Below, piece by piece: positions 47,901 through 55,529 of a DNA stretch of 64,000 nt. The notes beneath the pieces were generated by a model. It was not told where the DNA came from. It searched no databases and saw nothing but the letters and a program-made list of their open reading frames with translations. Each line of letters starts with the position of its first letter. Position 1 is the first letter of the stretch. The translations under genes were made by a program, and so were the position numbers. This DNA comes from Heterohyrax brucei (lineage: Eukaryota > Chordata > Mammalia > Hyracoidea > Procaviidae), in the NCBI GenBank assembly GCA_028571685.1, contig CM053146.1:113311431-113375430 (forward strand). Reading direction: 5' to 3'.

Positions 47901-50900
47901 GATGGCAACAGTTTTTTTTGGATTATGAGCACATTATGACAAGCAAGAGGTTTTTCTAGGGCACATTTGTAACCTTTTGCCATATTCTTTCTTTCCAAAA
48001 GTGAAGTTCTTTCATTTTGGTGCAATACAGGTGAGTATATGAAGAGAAATCATCGTTGTGTTCAAATATTAATTACTATTTAAGCATATTCTTAAAATGT
48101 CATTTTTACTTTATTTTCTCTCTTTTTTTCCCAGGAGAAAGAAATGATTCTACAAAGCCTGAGATGTGTGAATTTCACAAGGGAGGCATACAAATTACAT
48201 GCAAACACAATGAGACAATCCAGCAGTATAAAATGAGGCTGCTGAAAGGGGGCCAAGTACTGTGTGAGCTCACCAAAACCAACGAAAGCACAAACACAGT
48301 GTGCAGCCTCAAGAATCTGGAGTTCTGTCAGCTGTCCAATAACAGCATCTCATTTTTTCTGTATAATTTGAACACCTACCATGCCAGTGACTACTTTTGC
48401 CGACTCGTCATTTTTGATCCTCCTCCTTATCGTGTACAGAACCTTAGTGGAGAATATCTGCATGTTTATGGTAAGGCATTGCTTTCACCTTCCCGGTTTA
48501 AGAGGACAGACGTATTTTGACAATCTTTATCACTAATAAAAATAATTAAGTCAGCCTTTTCTTCTGTTGGCGGTCTGCCTGGTGGTGCGCTGGTTAAAGT
48601 GCTTGGCTGTTCACCAGAAGGCTGGTTGTTCAGTTCTGCCAGCTGCTCTGTGGGAGAAAGATGTGGTAGTCTGCTTAGATAAAGATTCACCACCATGGAA
48701 ACCCAAAGAGGAGTTCTTCTTGTCCTATAGGGTCAGTAACCAAAAAAATCCTATGTCTACTGCTGTGGAGTCAATTCTGAGTTGACTCATAGTGATCCTA
48801 TAGGACATAGTAGAACTACCCGACAGAGTTTCCAGGGAGCACTGGAGGATTAGAACTGCTGATGTTTTGATTAGCAAACGTGGCACTTAACCACTACTCC
48901 ACCAGAGTTTGCATGGCATCACTGGAAGTTGGAAATGACTTGATGGCAGCAGGTTTTATGTTGGAGTTCATGTAGGTACAGTTAAAGGCAGTCATTGTTT
49001 CATTCATGGTACAGCTATCCAAGAGACAGTTTATTGTCAATAATTATTGTTAGTAAATAACAGCCAGTTTAATCACAAGACTGCTGAGTTACAAATAAGT
49101 TATGTTTTTTAAAACACAAACCCAAAACCAAACCTACTGCTGTCGAGTCAACTCTGACTCATAGCGATCCTATAGGGCAGAATGGAACTGCTCCATAGGG
49201 TCTCCAAGGAGCACCTGGTGGATTTGAACTGCTGATCCTTTGGATAGCAGTCATAGCACTTGGCCACTACACCACCAATATTTTCTTTTATAACATACCC
49301 CTATAAAAAATCAGAAAAATAAGTGAAGAAAAATACCCACACCTATGCTTTAATGGCTATTCCCTCTATTCACGTAAGGTTTTATAATTTGGGGTTTATG
49401 CTGCGGTTGTGTAATGGAATGACATGGTTAAAAAAAATGGTTTTATATTGTTACTTTTTCTACTCCATGTTTCACAAAAGTAGAAACAGAAAATTGCTTT
49501 CAGTTAATCCCTTTTCTAAACATACATGTAAACAGAAGCATGCAGAGTAAACCCAGAGTTTTTCAGGTTTTAGTTGCTTGATGCTTGTTATAATCTTAAA
49601 ATGATGACACTAGTTACCATTTATTGAATATCACTGCTGTAACAAATAAAATCTTCACTTGGTTAAATAACTCTTGCATTTGTGATTCAGCACTGAAAAA
49701 GGAAATCTGATTCTCAGACTTGTTTCTTACAGTCTTTTCCAACACAGAATCAGAGCTTTGCTGCCAGCTGAAGTTCTGGTTGCCCATCATCTGTGCGGCT
49801 TTTGTTGTACTCTACATACTTGGGTGTATAGTTGTCTGTTGGCTTACAAAAAAGGTGAGAAGTTTCTGTTTTTTTCTTGCATCTTCTTATTGAAGAATGT
49901 CAGTGATTATTTCCTCATTAAGAGTACACACTGTCCTTGCCAAAGTCATTTAATCTCCAGGTAGAAAATTCCTTTTCACTAAGATATAACCACTAATTAA
50001 GCCAACCATTTGCAATGGAGCCAAGCCAAGTGCCGTCGAGTTGGATCTGATTCATGGCGACCCTAGGGGCCAGGGTAGAACTGACCCCTAGAGTATGTAA
50101 TGGAAGCTTATTTATTTTATAGATCATTTTGCCACAAAAAGCACTTGGTGGCTAACAGTGAGATATTATTATTTTTAAACAATAGAGAAAGACACAAAGC
50201 CAGGAGGAAGGTCAGAACATAAAAAGAGAGAGTTACAATTTTTACGAGTTGTTAAAGGTGGGATGCAAATTTGAATTTAAGGTTCTTAAGAGTCAGGGCA
50301 AGCCAAGCCAAGTGCTGTCGAGTCGGATCCAACTCACAATTAACCATAAGTGTCAATCAACTGGTAATATAAAAACAATCAATGAAAAGTTTGACAAGCT
50401 GCTGATATTAGCCTAGGAAATTACCATTTTTTTCACATAATTATATGTGATTGTATTTCTTGCTTTTAAAGAAAATCATAGGAAAGCTACTCAGAAAGAT
50501 AAATAGCAATACAACAACAAGAATCTGTCCTGCAGGATATTCTTTTTAATCTTTTATATGAAACCCAAAACCTTCTGCTGTCAGGTCTGTTCTGATTCAT
50601 AGCTACTCTGTAAGATAACATAAATCTTTATGAAGCAGACTGCCACATCTTTGTCTTGAAGAATGGCTAGTGGATTTGTACCACCAATCTTTTGTTTAGC
50701 AGCCAAGTACTTTTAACCATTGCACCACCTGGTTCCCAATCCGATAATTTATGTCAATCTGCCATATTGTACAACTTTGTTAACACTCAGATATATTCAT
50801 GGTGTGGTCATTGGCCAGACAGTGTGTCCATCTGTGTCTAACTCAAATATAAGAAGAGCAGTAATGAAAAAAGAGAGTAAGATAGGGTGTATGATCTAAG

Positions 50901-53900
50901 TCTACAGGTTAAGGAACAGTAAAGGCAAAAATGAGAAGGAAGTTCAACAGAAACCTCTTTTCATTTAAAGCTCTTTCTGGAAGTGTTTTCCTTTTTAGCC
51001 CAAGGTCAGGAGCCTAAGTCACATTGTAGTGCTTTTGTCACTTCCAAGAAAGACTAGACAACAAGCAAAAACCAAGGATGGAGATGAGAAAGCAGAGAAC
51101 AAACTGTTTTCCTGGCTTTTATCTTTCAGAAGTATCAGTCCGCTGTGCATGACTCTAACAGTGAGTACATGTCCATGGCAGCAGTGAACACAGCGAAAAT
51201 ACCTGGACCCAGAGGTACAGCTCCACTCGGGGATTCGATCAGCGGTGGTGATGGTAGGGAGGGGTGGTTTTTGCATTACACCCAAGGTTTTAATCTTTTT
51301 AATTTTATTTTAAAGGAAGGGAAACTATCTCTTAGATGTATTTTTTTTCCCTGTGAAAATCACTTTAACTGAATTTGTGCTTTCTGTTGCACAAACAAGA
51401 GATAAGTTTGTAAACTACTCTTGTACCAAGGTGGTTTCTCAAACTGCTATTTCAAAAATTGTGATGGTTATAAGTTTTACTTGTTGAAAGGTTAAGTCAA
51501 ACGATGAACATTTATCAAGCGCCATTCAAGTGAAAACTATTATAGAGGGGATATACATTTGTGTGGATCTTGTGGCTGAAACTTGGAAGAGAAATCAGGG
51601 TACCAAGGGAACAAAGAGGAAATTGGTAAAGGTATTTAATTATTTTGATATATTAGTTTCATAGGGGTGTCACATCAAAACACCATGAGTTAGGTGTCTT
51701 ATAACAACAGAAATCTATGGCTTCACAGTTTGGAGGCTGGAATACCTAAGTTAGGGCATCAGTGGGGCTATCTCTAGAAGAAAATCCTTTCATGTTTCTC
51801 CAGCTTCTGGTAGCCCCTGGTGGTGTTGGCCGGTAGATACTTCTTCACATGGCATTCTTCCGTCTATGTCTCTCTCTGTCCTTTTCTTGGAGCCACCCTA
51901 CCTGGGTGGATAACATCTTCAGAGACCCTATTTATAAATAAGATCATATTCACAGATACAGGGCTAGACCTTCACCATTTTGGGGGAGGAATACAGTTCA
52001 ATCCATAACATTTGACTCAAAGAGAATGCACATTTAGAAAGCTTGGACAATCTCAGTAGTCTTTTGGTAAGTTGGAAATTCCAACTTCTCTGTTGAGAAG
52101 TTTGTTGTTGAATGCTGTCAGGTGGAAGAACGTCTAAAAAGTCTGAAACATTTGCAGTGGAAAAAAATCTGTTAAGTCTTAATGTCTTTGGGGTTGGAGG
52201 GATGTGAGAGGAGGAGGGAGGCAGTTATTTCTACTTGCCATCTAGTTGATTACAACTCACGGTGACCCCGTGTGTGCAGCCTAGAACTGCTTCACGGGAT
52301 TTCAAGGCCGTGACCGCTCAAAAGCCGACCCCCAGGCCTGTCTTCTAACATGCCTCTGGGTGGATGTGAACCACCAAATTTTATGCTAGTATGAGAACTT
52401 AACAATTTGTACTACACTGAGAACCTAATGAGGCAGAGGCCACTGTACTTTTGTCACTGGTGAGTGGTTAAGGACCATCTAAAAAGAAGACACATAGTTC
52501 ATCATCATGGATTCACAGAATGGAAAGGGACCTGTGTGATCCTTTAGTCTACCCCTCACCGTTTAGATGAGACGAATGGATGCTCACGGTGTCAGATGAG
52601 TCTTTCAGTTGCACAGATGCAATACTAAGACATTGACGCTAGCCAAGAGCTTGTGTTTCATGGCTTTGCTGTGGAAAAAACATAATTCTTTCAATCCCTG
52701 TGTTCCTAGTGCAGTCATTCTGACTTCCTTGGAGCGTAAGAACCTGAGATAGGGACTTGGGTGAAGGCAGTTTATTTGGGGCGTGGTTTTAGGAAAGAAG
52801 GCATCAGATAGGAGACAAAGTCAGGCATAGAAGGAGAGGAAGCAAACGAAGTTCTCAAATCCAAGACCCTGGAGGTTTGGTTTCACTGGGACCTCAGGGA
52901 TGTGTACAGAATCTTATTCATAAACAGGAGGCTCAAGAGCTCCCAGGGCTGTCATTCTGAAGTGTGGGGAGTAGAACATTTACCCACTGTCTCTGCACCC
53001 TGCTGGTTTGGGGTTACAGCTAAGGGGCGAACGCTCCTCAGCTTTTGGTTGGGCCCTGACATGGGATAAGTAGGCTCTTAGGTGATCGGAGAAATTCCTA
53101 GAGCAGAAAAGCTGGGAATTGCCTCATGGTGCTCTGGTGGTGGAACTGCCAACTTTCACAGAACTCGTGGAGTCGGTGCCACCTGAGGGGCCCAGCGTGT
53201 ATCTTGCACTTGGTTTTAAACTGCACATATGGTCACAGTGTGAGCTTCTTAAAAGCAGAAATAGTGTCTTTTCTGTGTTCTGAAAGCATTGTGCATAACT
53301 CCAAGCAGAGCATAGTGAGAAACTCTGAAAAATATGCTTCATGATATTTTTTTTTATTGTACTTTAGATGAAGATTTTCAGAACAAAATAGTTGCTTGGT
53401 AAACAGTTAGTACGCATATTGCTTAATGACATTGATTAAAAGCCCCACAAGAGGTCAGTACTCTCCCTTCTCAAACTTGGTTCCTTGTTACCAAATTTCT
53501 TGTACACTCCTGCCTTCTAGTCCTTGTCCCTGGTCCTGCACGCCCGGTAAGTCTCGTTTTCGTCTATGGGCCTGACAAATTTTTGGCTGAAGGGTGAACC
53601 TCAGGAGTGACTTCATTACTGAGCTGAAAGAATGGCTAGGGGCCGTACCCTCAGGGTTTCTCCAGTTTCTATCAGGCCAGCCATACTGGTTTATACTTTT
53701 TGAATTAGTATTTTGCTCTGCATTTTTCTCCAGCTCTGTCCAGGACTCTCTGCTGTGATCCCTGTCACAGTAGTCAGTGGCGGTAGCTGGGCACCATCTG
53801 GTTGTACTGGACTCAGTCTGCTTCAGGCCATTGTAGATGAGGTCCACTAGTCCTCTGGGTTAGTCTTTCCCTTGTTTCTTTCATTTTCTTCTTTCTTCCT

Positions 53901-54633
53901 TGTTTTCAAAGGGCTAAGACCAGTGAGGTATCCTAGATGGCCATTCAAAGACCCCAGAAGCTACCCACTGAAGTAGAATAGAGAACATTTTCTTTATAAA
54001 CTATGTTCCCCCAGATCTTGTTCCCCCCAAACCCTCAGCCCAGCAATTCAGTCCCTCAGGGAGTTTGGATGCATCCCTGGAGCTTCCACACGTCACGAAA
54101 TTTCTGTATGCTAGGTCTCCAGACAAACAACTCACAGACTTGTCACACAGTAGATGTTCGGTCGGTATTTATTAAATAAATAAATCACTATTCCATCTAA
54201 GTCAAATCTTACCTATGATTATTATATGAACAAGACTGGCTTGGGAAAGGGGAGAGAAGGCTCACTGTCCATCTGTGGACACTTTGTAATTGTAGTGGGA
54301 GAGGGGATGTGTTTGCATGGAAGTTGGAGTAGCATGATGGAGTCAAAAGTACACAGTGAATTGCAAAGAGAACAGTTCCAGTAACGTCTGTTGCAGGATT
54401 TAGTAACGGTCTGGGTAAAACTTCACGGAAAATGTAGAAGTGGTGCTGGGTCTTGAAGCATAAAGACGTTTTGCTGGTGTGTGCTTGTGTGTGAGTGTGT
54501 ATGTGTGTTTATGAAAGGCAAAGGGGAAACCTTCTGAAGAGAATTGTCGCATGGAGAGCTTTTGAAGAGTTTATTCTAAAATTCTGTTACAGATGCACAT
54601 GTTCACCTGGAACTCCCCGGCCCCTACTCGTGA
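32876..54633 (+). CDS. ICOS: ICOS, inducible T-cell co-stimulator (five coding exons)
   Basis: Coding exons 32876-32933, 48135-48470, 49748-49854, 51130-51214 and 54593-54633 join in frame to 208 codons plus TGA. Introns are GT-AG, with phases 1, 1, 0 and 1 as in human ICOS. The product is a homodimeric type I membrane receptor on activated T cells. It binds ICOSLG on antigen-presenting cells and signals through PI3K to support follicular helper T cells and antibody responses. Residues 1-20 are a signal peptide. Residues 21-135 form a V-type Ig domain with C42/C108 and C63/C84 and the FDPPP loop (113-117). C136/C137 include the dimerising cysteine. About 142-164 is the transmembrane helix, KKK follows at 166-168, and YMSM (180-183) is the YxxM motif that recruits PI3K p85/p50. 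There are five N-X-S/T sequons (N23, N45, N69, N88, N122). Oddities are extra cysteines C31 and C76, and a tail longer than the human one. In mammals the neighbours are CD28 and CTLA4 upstream. Confidence 0.96.
33602..33762 (+). repeat. AfroSINE (ICOS intron 1)
   Basis: GGAAACTGGAGGCATAGTGG at the head, CAAAAGGTCGGCAGTTC in the middle, and GTCAGAATTGACTAGATG in the tail. Confidence 0.9.
33763..34199. other. Intron 1, no recognised feature
   Basis: Nothing was recognised. Confidence 0.4.
34200..34380 (+). repeat. L2-like LINE fragment
   Basis: GTGTTACTGAGTGTCTTTCATG, CAAGCACTATGCCAGCTACC and a following ATGATGAGCAAAATTAGG resemble the well-known L2 3' region. Divergent. Confidence 0.5.
34381..36175. 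other. Intron 1, mostly unclassified
   Basis: About 1.8 kb without a gene or SINE. Text at about 35270-35380 may be a reversed MIR (AGTAGCAAAACCAAGACTAGA). The open stretches here have no domain. Confidence 0.4.
36176..36410 (+). repeat. MIR SINE (ICOS intron 1)
   Basis: TTTGCTCATCTGTAAATAAAG, ATGAGAATTAAATGAGATACC and AAGCACTTGCTATTTATAAG follow MIR. Confidence 0.75.
37251..37415 (+). repeat. AfroSINE (ICOS intron 1)
   Basis: GGAGCCCTGATGATACAGTGG at the head, GGCTGCTAACCAAAAGGTC in the middle, and CTGAATCAAACTTGACG in the tail. It lies directly before an L1 3' end. Confidence 0.9.
37416..37951 (+). mobile_element. L1 3' UTR, truncated copy
   Basis: ATGGACTGGGAAGAGAGAAAC, AACTAGATGGTGCCTGGC, GGGATCACAGCAGAGAGTC and a CACCTAAAACACAATT end with poly(A). 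It matches the reverse complement of the L1 3' UTRs at 918-1900 and 53345-54165. Confidence 0.82.
38231..39009. other. Intron 1, unclassified, with a TG-rich run
   Basis: No gene or SINE. A GT-rich simple repeat lies at about 38708-38760. Confidence 0.45.
39023..39190 (-). repeat. AfroSINE (ICOS intron 1), antisense
   Basis: CCATTGCTGTCAAGTCGATTT at the tail side and GAACTGCCGACCTTTTGG in the middle. The exact 13-bp target-site duplication AATACCTACTGTA lies at 39010-39022 and 39191-39203. Confidence 0.95.
39204..39862. other. Intron 1, no recognised feature
   Basis: Nothing was recognised. Confidence 0.4.
39863..40020 (-). repeat. AfroSINE (ICOS intron 1), antisense
   Basis: TTGTTGGGTGTTGTTGAGTAG at the tail side, AGAACTGCCCTATAGGG in the middle, and GAGCCATCAGGGCACC at the head. 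Diverged. Confidence 0.82.
40021..41129. other. Intron 1, no recognised feature
   Basis: About 1.1 kb of unclassified intronic sequence. The minus-strand open stretch at 40442-40753 shows no domain. Confidence 0.4.
41130..41780 (+). repeat. Old LINE-like repeat
   Basis: CAACAAATGAAACTTGCTTC, CAGTTACTATTGTAGGCATTC and then AGAAAGAAGGACAGTGTGAC, CTGCAGCGTAGCGAGCAG and AAGGAGTTTAATGTCATTTTG resemble an old mammalian-wide repeat such as L2. Family uncertain. Confidence 0.4.
42205..42371 (-). repeat. AfroSINE (ICOS intron 1), antisense
   Basis: ACCAAACCAAACCCACTGCC at the tail side and CACTGTACCACCAGTC at the head. TTGCTTCTATAG and TTGCTTCTGTAG on either side form the target-site duplication. 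Confidence 0.92.
42550..42706 (+). repeat. AfroSINE (ICOS intron 1)
   Basis: TAAGTGCTATACCTGCTAGCC in the 5' part and CTGATGGCAGTGGGTTTG in the tail. The target-site duplication GTTCAACAGGT lies at 42539-42549 and 42707-42717. Confidence 0.92.
42907..43102 (+). repeat. AfroSINE, long variant (ICOS intron 1)
   Basis: GAGCCCTGGTGGTACAGTGC at the head and the extra block AGGAAAGATCTGGTGACCTG in the middle. ACAGTTTTTA flanks it on both sides. Confidence 0.92.
43113..44584. other. Intron 1, no recognised feature
   Basis: About 1.5 kb of unclassified sequence. Two overlapping short open stretches at 43494-43924 have no domain or codon signature. Confidence 0.4.
44585..45345 (-). mobile_element. 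LTR-like repeat, antisense, with a SINE inside
   Basis: GGTTGGGTTCTCTAGAGAAAC at one end, and TAGCCAAGTTGGCACACAAC with TGACAATGACAG at the other, read like a reversed LTR of the MaLR/ERVL type. The class is uncertain. An AfroSINE at 44752-44905 interrupts it. It is a fossil. Confidence 0.4.
44752..44905 (-). repeat. AfroSINE, antisense
   Basis: AGACCCACTGCAGTCTAGTTG at the tail side and TTTCCAAGGAGTGCCTGGTG in the middle. Confidence 0.9.
45346..45909. other. Intron 1, no recognised feature
   Basis: Nothing was recognised. Confidence 0.4.
45910..46449 (-). mobile_element. Mariner-type element, fold-back derivative
   Basis: The arms 45910-46062 and 46300-46449 are reverse complements of each other over about 150 bp. 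For example TGCCTAGTCCATCCTTCAAAG on the left matches CTGAAGGGTGGACTAGGC on the right. The middle, on the minus strand at 46043-46246, keeps transposase text: LEHHPYSPDVAPRELLLHPK, with the Asp of the DD34D triad, then IKKILKGRHLDD. TA lies at the right edge. Confidence 0.8.
46043..46246 (-). pseudogene. Mariner transposase C-terminal fragment
   Basis: 67 codons containing EFVASKQITVLEHHPYSPD, the third catalytic-Asp motif of mariner (DD34D) transposases, and GRHLDDIQNIKDN after it. The N-terminal DNA-binding and first catalytic parts are missing. Confidence 0.8.
46666..46824 (-). repeat. AfroSINE (ICOS intron 1), antisense
   Basis: GGTTGTTGTTAGGTACCGTC at the tail side shows the RTE-like TTG repeat. 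CAGAGTGGAACTGCCCCATAG and CTGCCAGGATTTCC follow. Confidence 0.92.
47195..47376 (-). repeat. AfroSINE (ICOS intron 1), antisense
   Basis: An (AAAC)n-rich tail, then GGTTCTGATTCCAAGTTATCC and TAGAGTTTCCAAGGTGCAGC, and a CAACCAGGGCTC head. Confidence 0.85.
47377..47786. other. Intron 1, no recognised feature
   Basis: Nothing was recognised. Confidence 0.4.
47787..47922 (+). repeat. AfroSINE (ICOS intron 1), shortened
   Basis: GGCCTGGTGGTGAAAGGCTGG at the head and CTATAGGGTCGCTGTGGGTC in the tail. Part of the middle is lost. Confidence 0.88.
48135..48470 (+). CDS. ICOS: ICOS coding exon 2 (V-type Ig domain)
   Basis: It is preceded by a pyrimidine-rich TTTTTTTCCCAG acceptor and followed by the donor GTAAGG. 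It encodes residues 20-131 and the first base of codon 132, the whole Ig domain. Family text includes GGIQITCKH, MRLLKGGQVLCELTKT, FCQLSNNSISFFLYNL, YFCRLVIFDPPPYRV and GEYLHVY. FDPPP is the ligand-contact loop. Compared with human ICOS, Cys31 (48167-48169) and Cys76 (48302-48304) are additional, and the human His-Ser pair after the second-disulphide Cys (FCHSQL) is absent (FCQL). Confidence 0.97.
48572..48957 (+). repeat. AfroSINE split by an antisense AfroSINE (ICOS intron 2)
   Basis: The 5' part is at 48572-48736 (TGCCTGGTGGTGCGCTGG, GGGAGAAAGATGTGGTAGTC) and the 3' end at about 48913-48957 (GGAAATGACTTGATGGCAGC). It starts about 100 bp after the exon 2 donor. Confidence 0.88.
48737..48912 (-). 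repeat. AfroSINE nested in another (ICOS intron 2)
   Basis: CTACTGCTGTGGAGTCAATTC at the tail side and ACTACTCCACCAGAGTTTGC at the head, in reverse orientation inside the SINE at 48572-48957. Confidence 0.88.
49116..49280 (-). repeat. AfroSINE (ICOS intron 2), antisense
   Basis: AACCAAACCTACTGCTGTCG at the tail side, with CGATCCTATAGGGCAGAATGG in the middle and CACTACACCACCAATATT at the head. Confidence 0.93.
49281..49747. other. Intron 2 end, no recognised feature
   Basis: Nothing beyond the exon 3 acceptor. Confidence 0.45.
49748..49854 (+). CDS. ICOS: ICOS coding exon 3 (stalk and transmembrane segment)
   Basis: The acceptor is ...CCAACACAG and the donor GTGAGA. It encodes residues 132-167: ESELCCQLKF, then the hydrophobic WLPIICAAFVVLYILGCIVV and CWLTKK. 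The CC pair corresponds to human C136/C137, of which the first makes the interchain disulphide. Human text (ESQLCCQLKFWLPIGCAAF) is nearly the same. Confidence 0.96.
50019..50094 (-). repeat. Short AfroSINE 3'-end remnant (ICOS intron 3)
   Basis: AGCCAAGCCAAGTGCCGTC, GAGTTGGATCTGATTCATGG and GGGTAGAACTGACCCCTAGAG. Similar GCAATGGA and GTAATGGA flank it. Confidence 0.75.
50301..50337 (-). repeat. Ultra-short AfroSINE 3'-end remnant (ICOS intron 3)
   Basis: AGCCAAGCCAAGTGCTGTC then GAGTCGGATCCAACTCAC, 37 bp only. Same core as 3302-3340 and 50019-50094. Confidence 0.7.
50558..50738 (-). repeat. AfroSINE (ICOS intron 3), antisense
   Basis: CCCAAAACCTTCTGCTGTCAG at the tail side, GACTGCCACATCTTTGTC as subfamily marker, and CATTGCACCACCTGGTTCCC at the head. 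Confidence 0.9.
50739..51129. other. Intron 3 end, no recognised feature
   Basis: Nothing beyond the exon 4 acceptor. Confidence 0.45.
51130..51214 (+). CDS. ICOS: ICOS coding exon 4 (cytoplasmic tail)
   Basis: The acceptor is ATCTTTCAG and the donor is GTACAG, a weaker but acceptable donor. It encodes residues 168-195 and one base of codon 196: KYQSAVHDSNSEYMSM, AAVNTAKIPGPR. The YxxM motif is intact as Y180-M-S-M183 (human YMFM). The membrane-proximal KKKYSSSVHDPN motif of human ICOS, reported to recruit TBK1, is KKKYQSAVHDSN here. The end (KIPGPR against human KKSRLT) has diverged. Confidence 0.95.
51215..51649. other. Intron 4 start, no recognised feature
   Basis: Unclassified. Confidence 0.4.
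51650..52010 (-). mobile_element. MLT1-like (MaLR) LTR fragment, antisense (ICOS intron 4)
   Basis: TTAGTTTCATAGGGGTGTCAC, TTATAACAACAGAAATCTATG, CAGTTTGGAGGCTGGAATACC, CTCCAGCTTCTGGTAG and ATAAGATCATATTCACAG follow the reverse complement of the eutherian-wide MLT1 LTRs. It is an old fossil, probably predating the eutherian radiation. Confidence 0.65.
52222..52428 (-). repeat. AfroSINE, long variant (ICOS intron 4), antisense
   Basis: CATCTAGTTGATTACAACTC at the tail side, GTGACCCCGTGTGTGCAGCC in the middle and CCTCTGGGTGGATGTGAACC toward the head. Confidence 0.8.
52429..53344. other. Intron 4, unclassified
   Basis: No exon. Text at about 52750-53110 (GCAGTTTATTTGGGGCGTGG and onward) looks like a dispersed repeat, possibly an LTR, but could not be assigned. 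Confidence 0.4.
53345..54165 (-). mobile_element. L1 3' end, truncated, antisense (ICOS intron 4)
   Basis: The poly(T) and TTATTGTACTTTAGATGAAG at 53346 mark the 3' end. GTAGCTGGGCACCATCTGG, GATCCCTGTCACAGTAG and AGACCCCAGAAGC blocks match the 3' UTR of the L1 at 918-8187. It ends about 430 bp before ICOS exon 5. Confidence 0.82.
54166..54592. other. Intron 4 end, no recognised feature
   Basis: Nothing beyond a GT-rich run near 54480-54510 and the exon 5 acceptor. Confidence 0.45.
54593..54633 (+). CDS. ICOS: ICOS coding exon 5 (C-terminal tip)
   Basis: The acceptor is TTCTGTTACAG. It encodes residues 196-208, DAHVHLELPGPYS, then TGA at 54631-54633. Human exon 5 encodes only DVTL. The exon is placed by the matching 3' UTR that follows (ATTGGCCAGCTC, CAACTTGAAGTTCAAGATTG) as well as by frame. 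Several non-primate mammals also have a longer ICOS tail containing an LEL, as recalled. Confidence 0.9.
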
Positions 54634-54978
54634 ACTGCATTGGCCAGCTCCCCCCAACTTGAAGTTCAAGATTGTCTCCTTTCCTGGACCATAGAGTCGC
54701 ACTTCACTTGACTACACACGTCTCCTGCTGGTGTTTCCCTTGTTCTGGACCAGTGACTCTATCAGTTAACAGAGATTTATTTCAGCAGACTGCCTCCGTA
54801 TTGCTGAGTTGTCAAAAAGCAAACACCCTCTCAAAAAGAGCTTTACGGAAATTCCAGCTCCTGTGTGCTCGGCAAATAGACCTCGTTGGGGAGGAATCCC
54901 TGTCTTCGCATCTGCTTCTAACAATGCACCAGCCAGTAAAACAAATACATCTACAAAAATGTTTAAAAGATACCAAGG

Positions 54979-54986
54979 GTACTGTA
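54979..54986 (+). promoter_or_regulatory. miR-101 seed match in the ICOS 3' UTR
   Basis: GTACTGTA is an 8-mer complement to the miR-101 seed region. miR-101 has been reported to act on ICOS mRNA. One 8-mer in 2.2 kb can arise by chance, so this is only suggestive. Confidence 0.3.
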
Positions 54987-55289
54987 TCTGCATAGCAAAT
55001 GGACCGCCAGGGCCAGCATCTGTCCACACGCCACTAACACTCTACCTCTTCTTTCTGTAGAAATGAACATTCCTTTTGCAACCAGGCAGTAGAGGGAGGT
55101 GCTTTAAAACTGCAGCTACTTTGTTCCTGATTTCATTATGTTTTAGGCTGTAGCAGTACAATAGTTCACAGTATTCTCTTGCATAACTTTGGATATTTCC
55201 AAACATCAGCTTAGTACCCCACCAACAGTTTAAATACCTCTCTTCCTTTCAGATTTACTTGCTAAAATTATTTGTACTTGACTACTTGA

Positions 55290-55503
55290 TGAACAGAAAC
55301 AAACAAACAAAAACAAAAAAACTCCATTGTCATCTAGTTGATTCCAACTCATGGAGACTCCGCACATTACAGAATAGAACTGTCTATGAAGGCACATTTC
55401 CAGGCCATTTTTCCATGCCCTGGAATCTACTGAGTGGATAGAAATCACCATCCTTTAGGTTAGGAGTCAAACAGAAACAGTCTGTGCCACCCAGGGACCT
55501 GCA
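55290..55503 (-). repeat. AfroSINE inside the ICOS 3' UTR, antisense
   Basis: An (AAAC)n stretch leads into TCATCTAGTTGATTCCAACTC and ATAGAACTGTCTATGAAGG, and the copy ends GTGCCACCCAGGGACCTGC. UTR text related to human resumes after it, past a GTTT run. Confidence 0.88.
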
Positions 55504-55529
55504 TACTTGAATAAGGGAGCTATTTCTAC

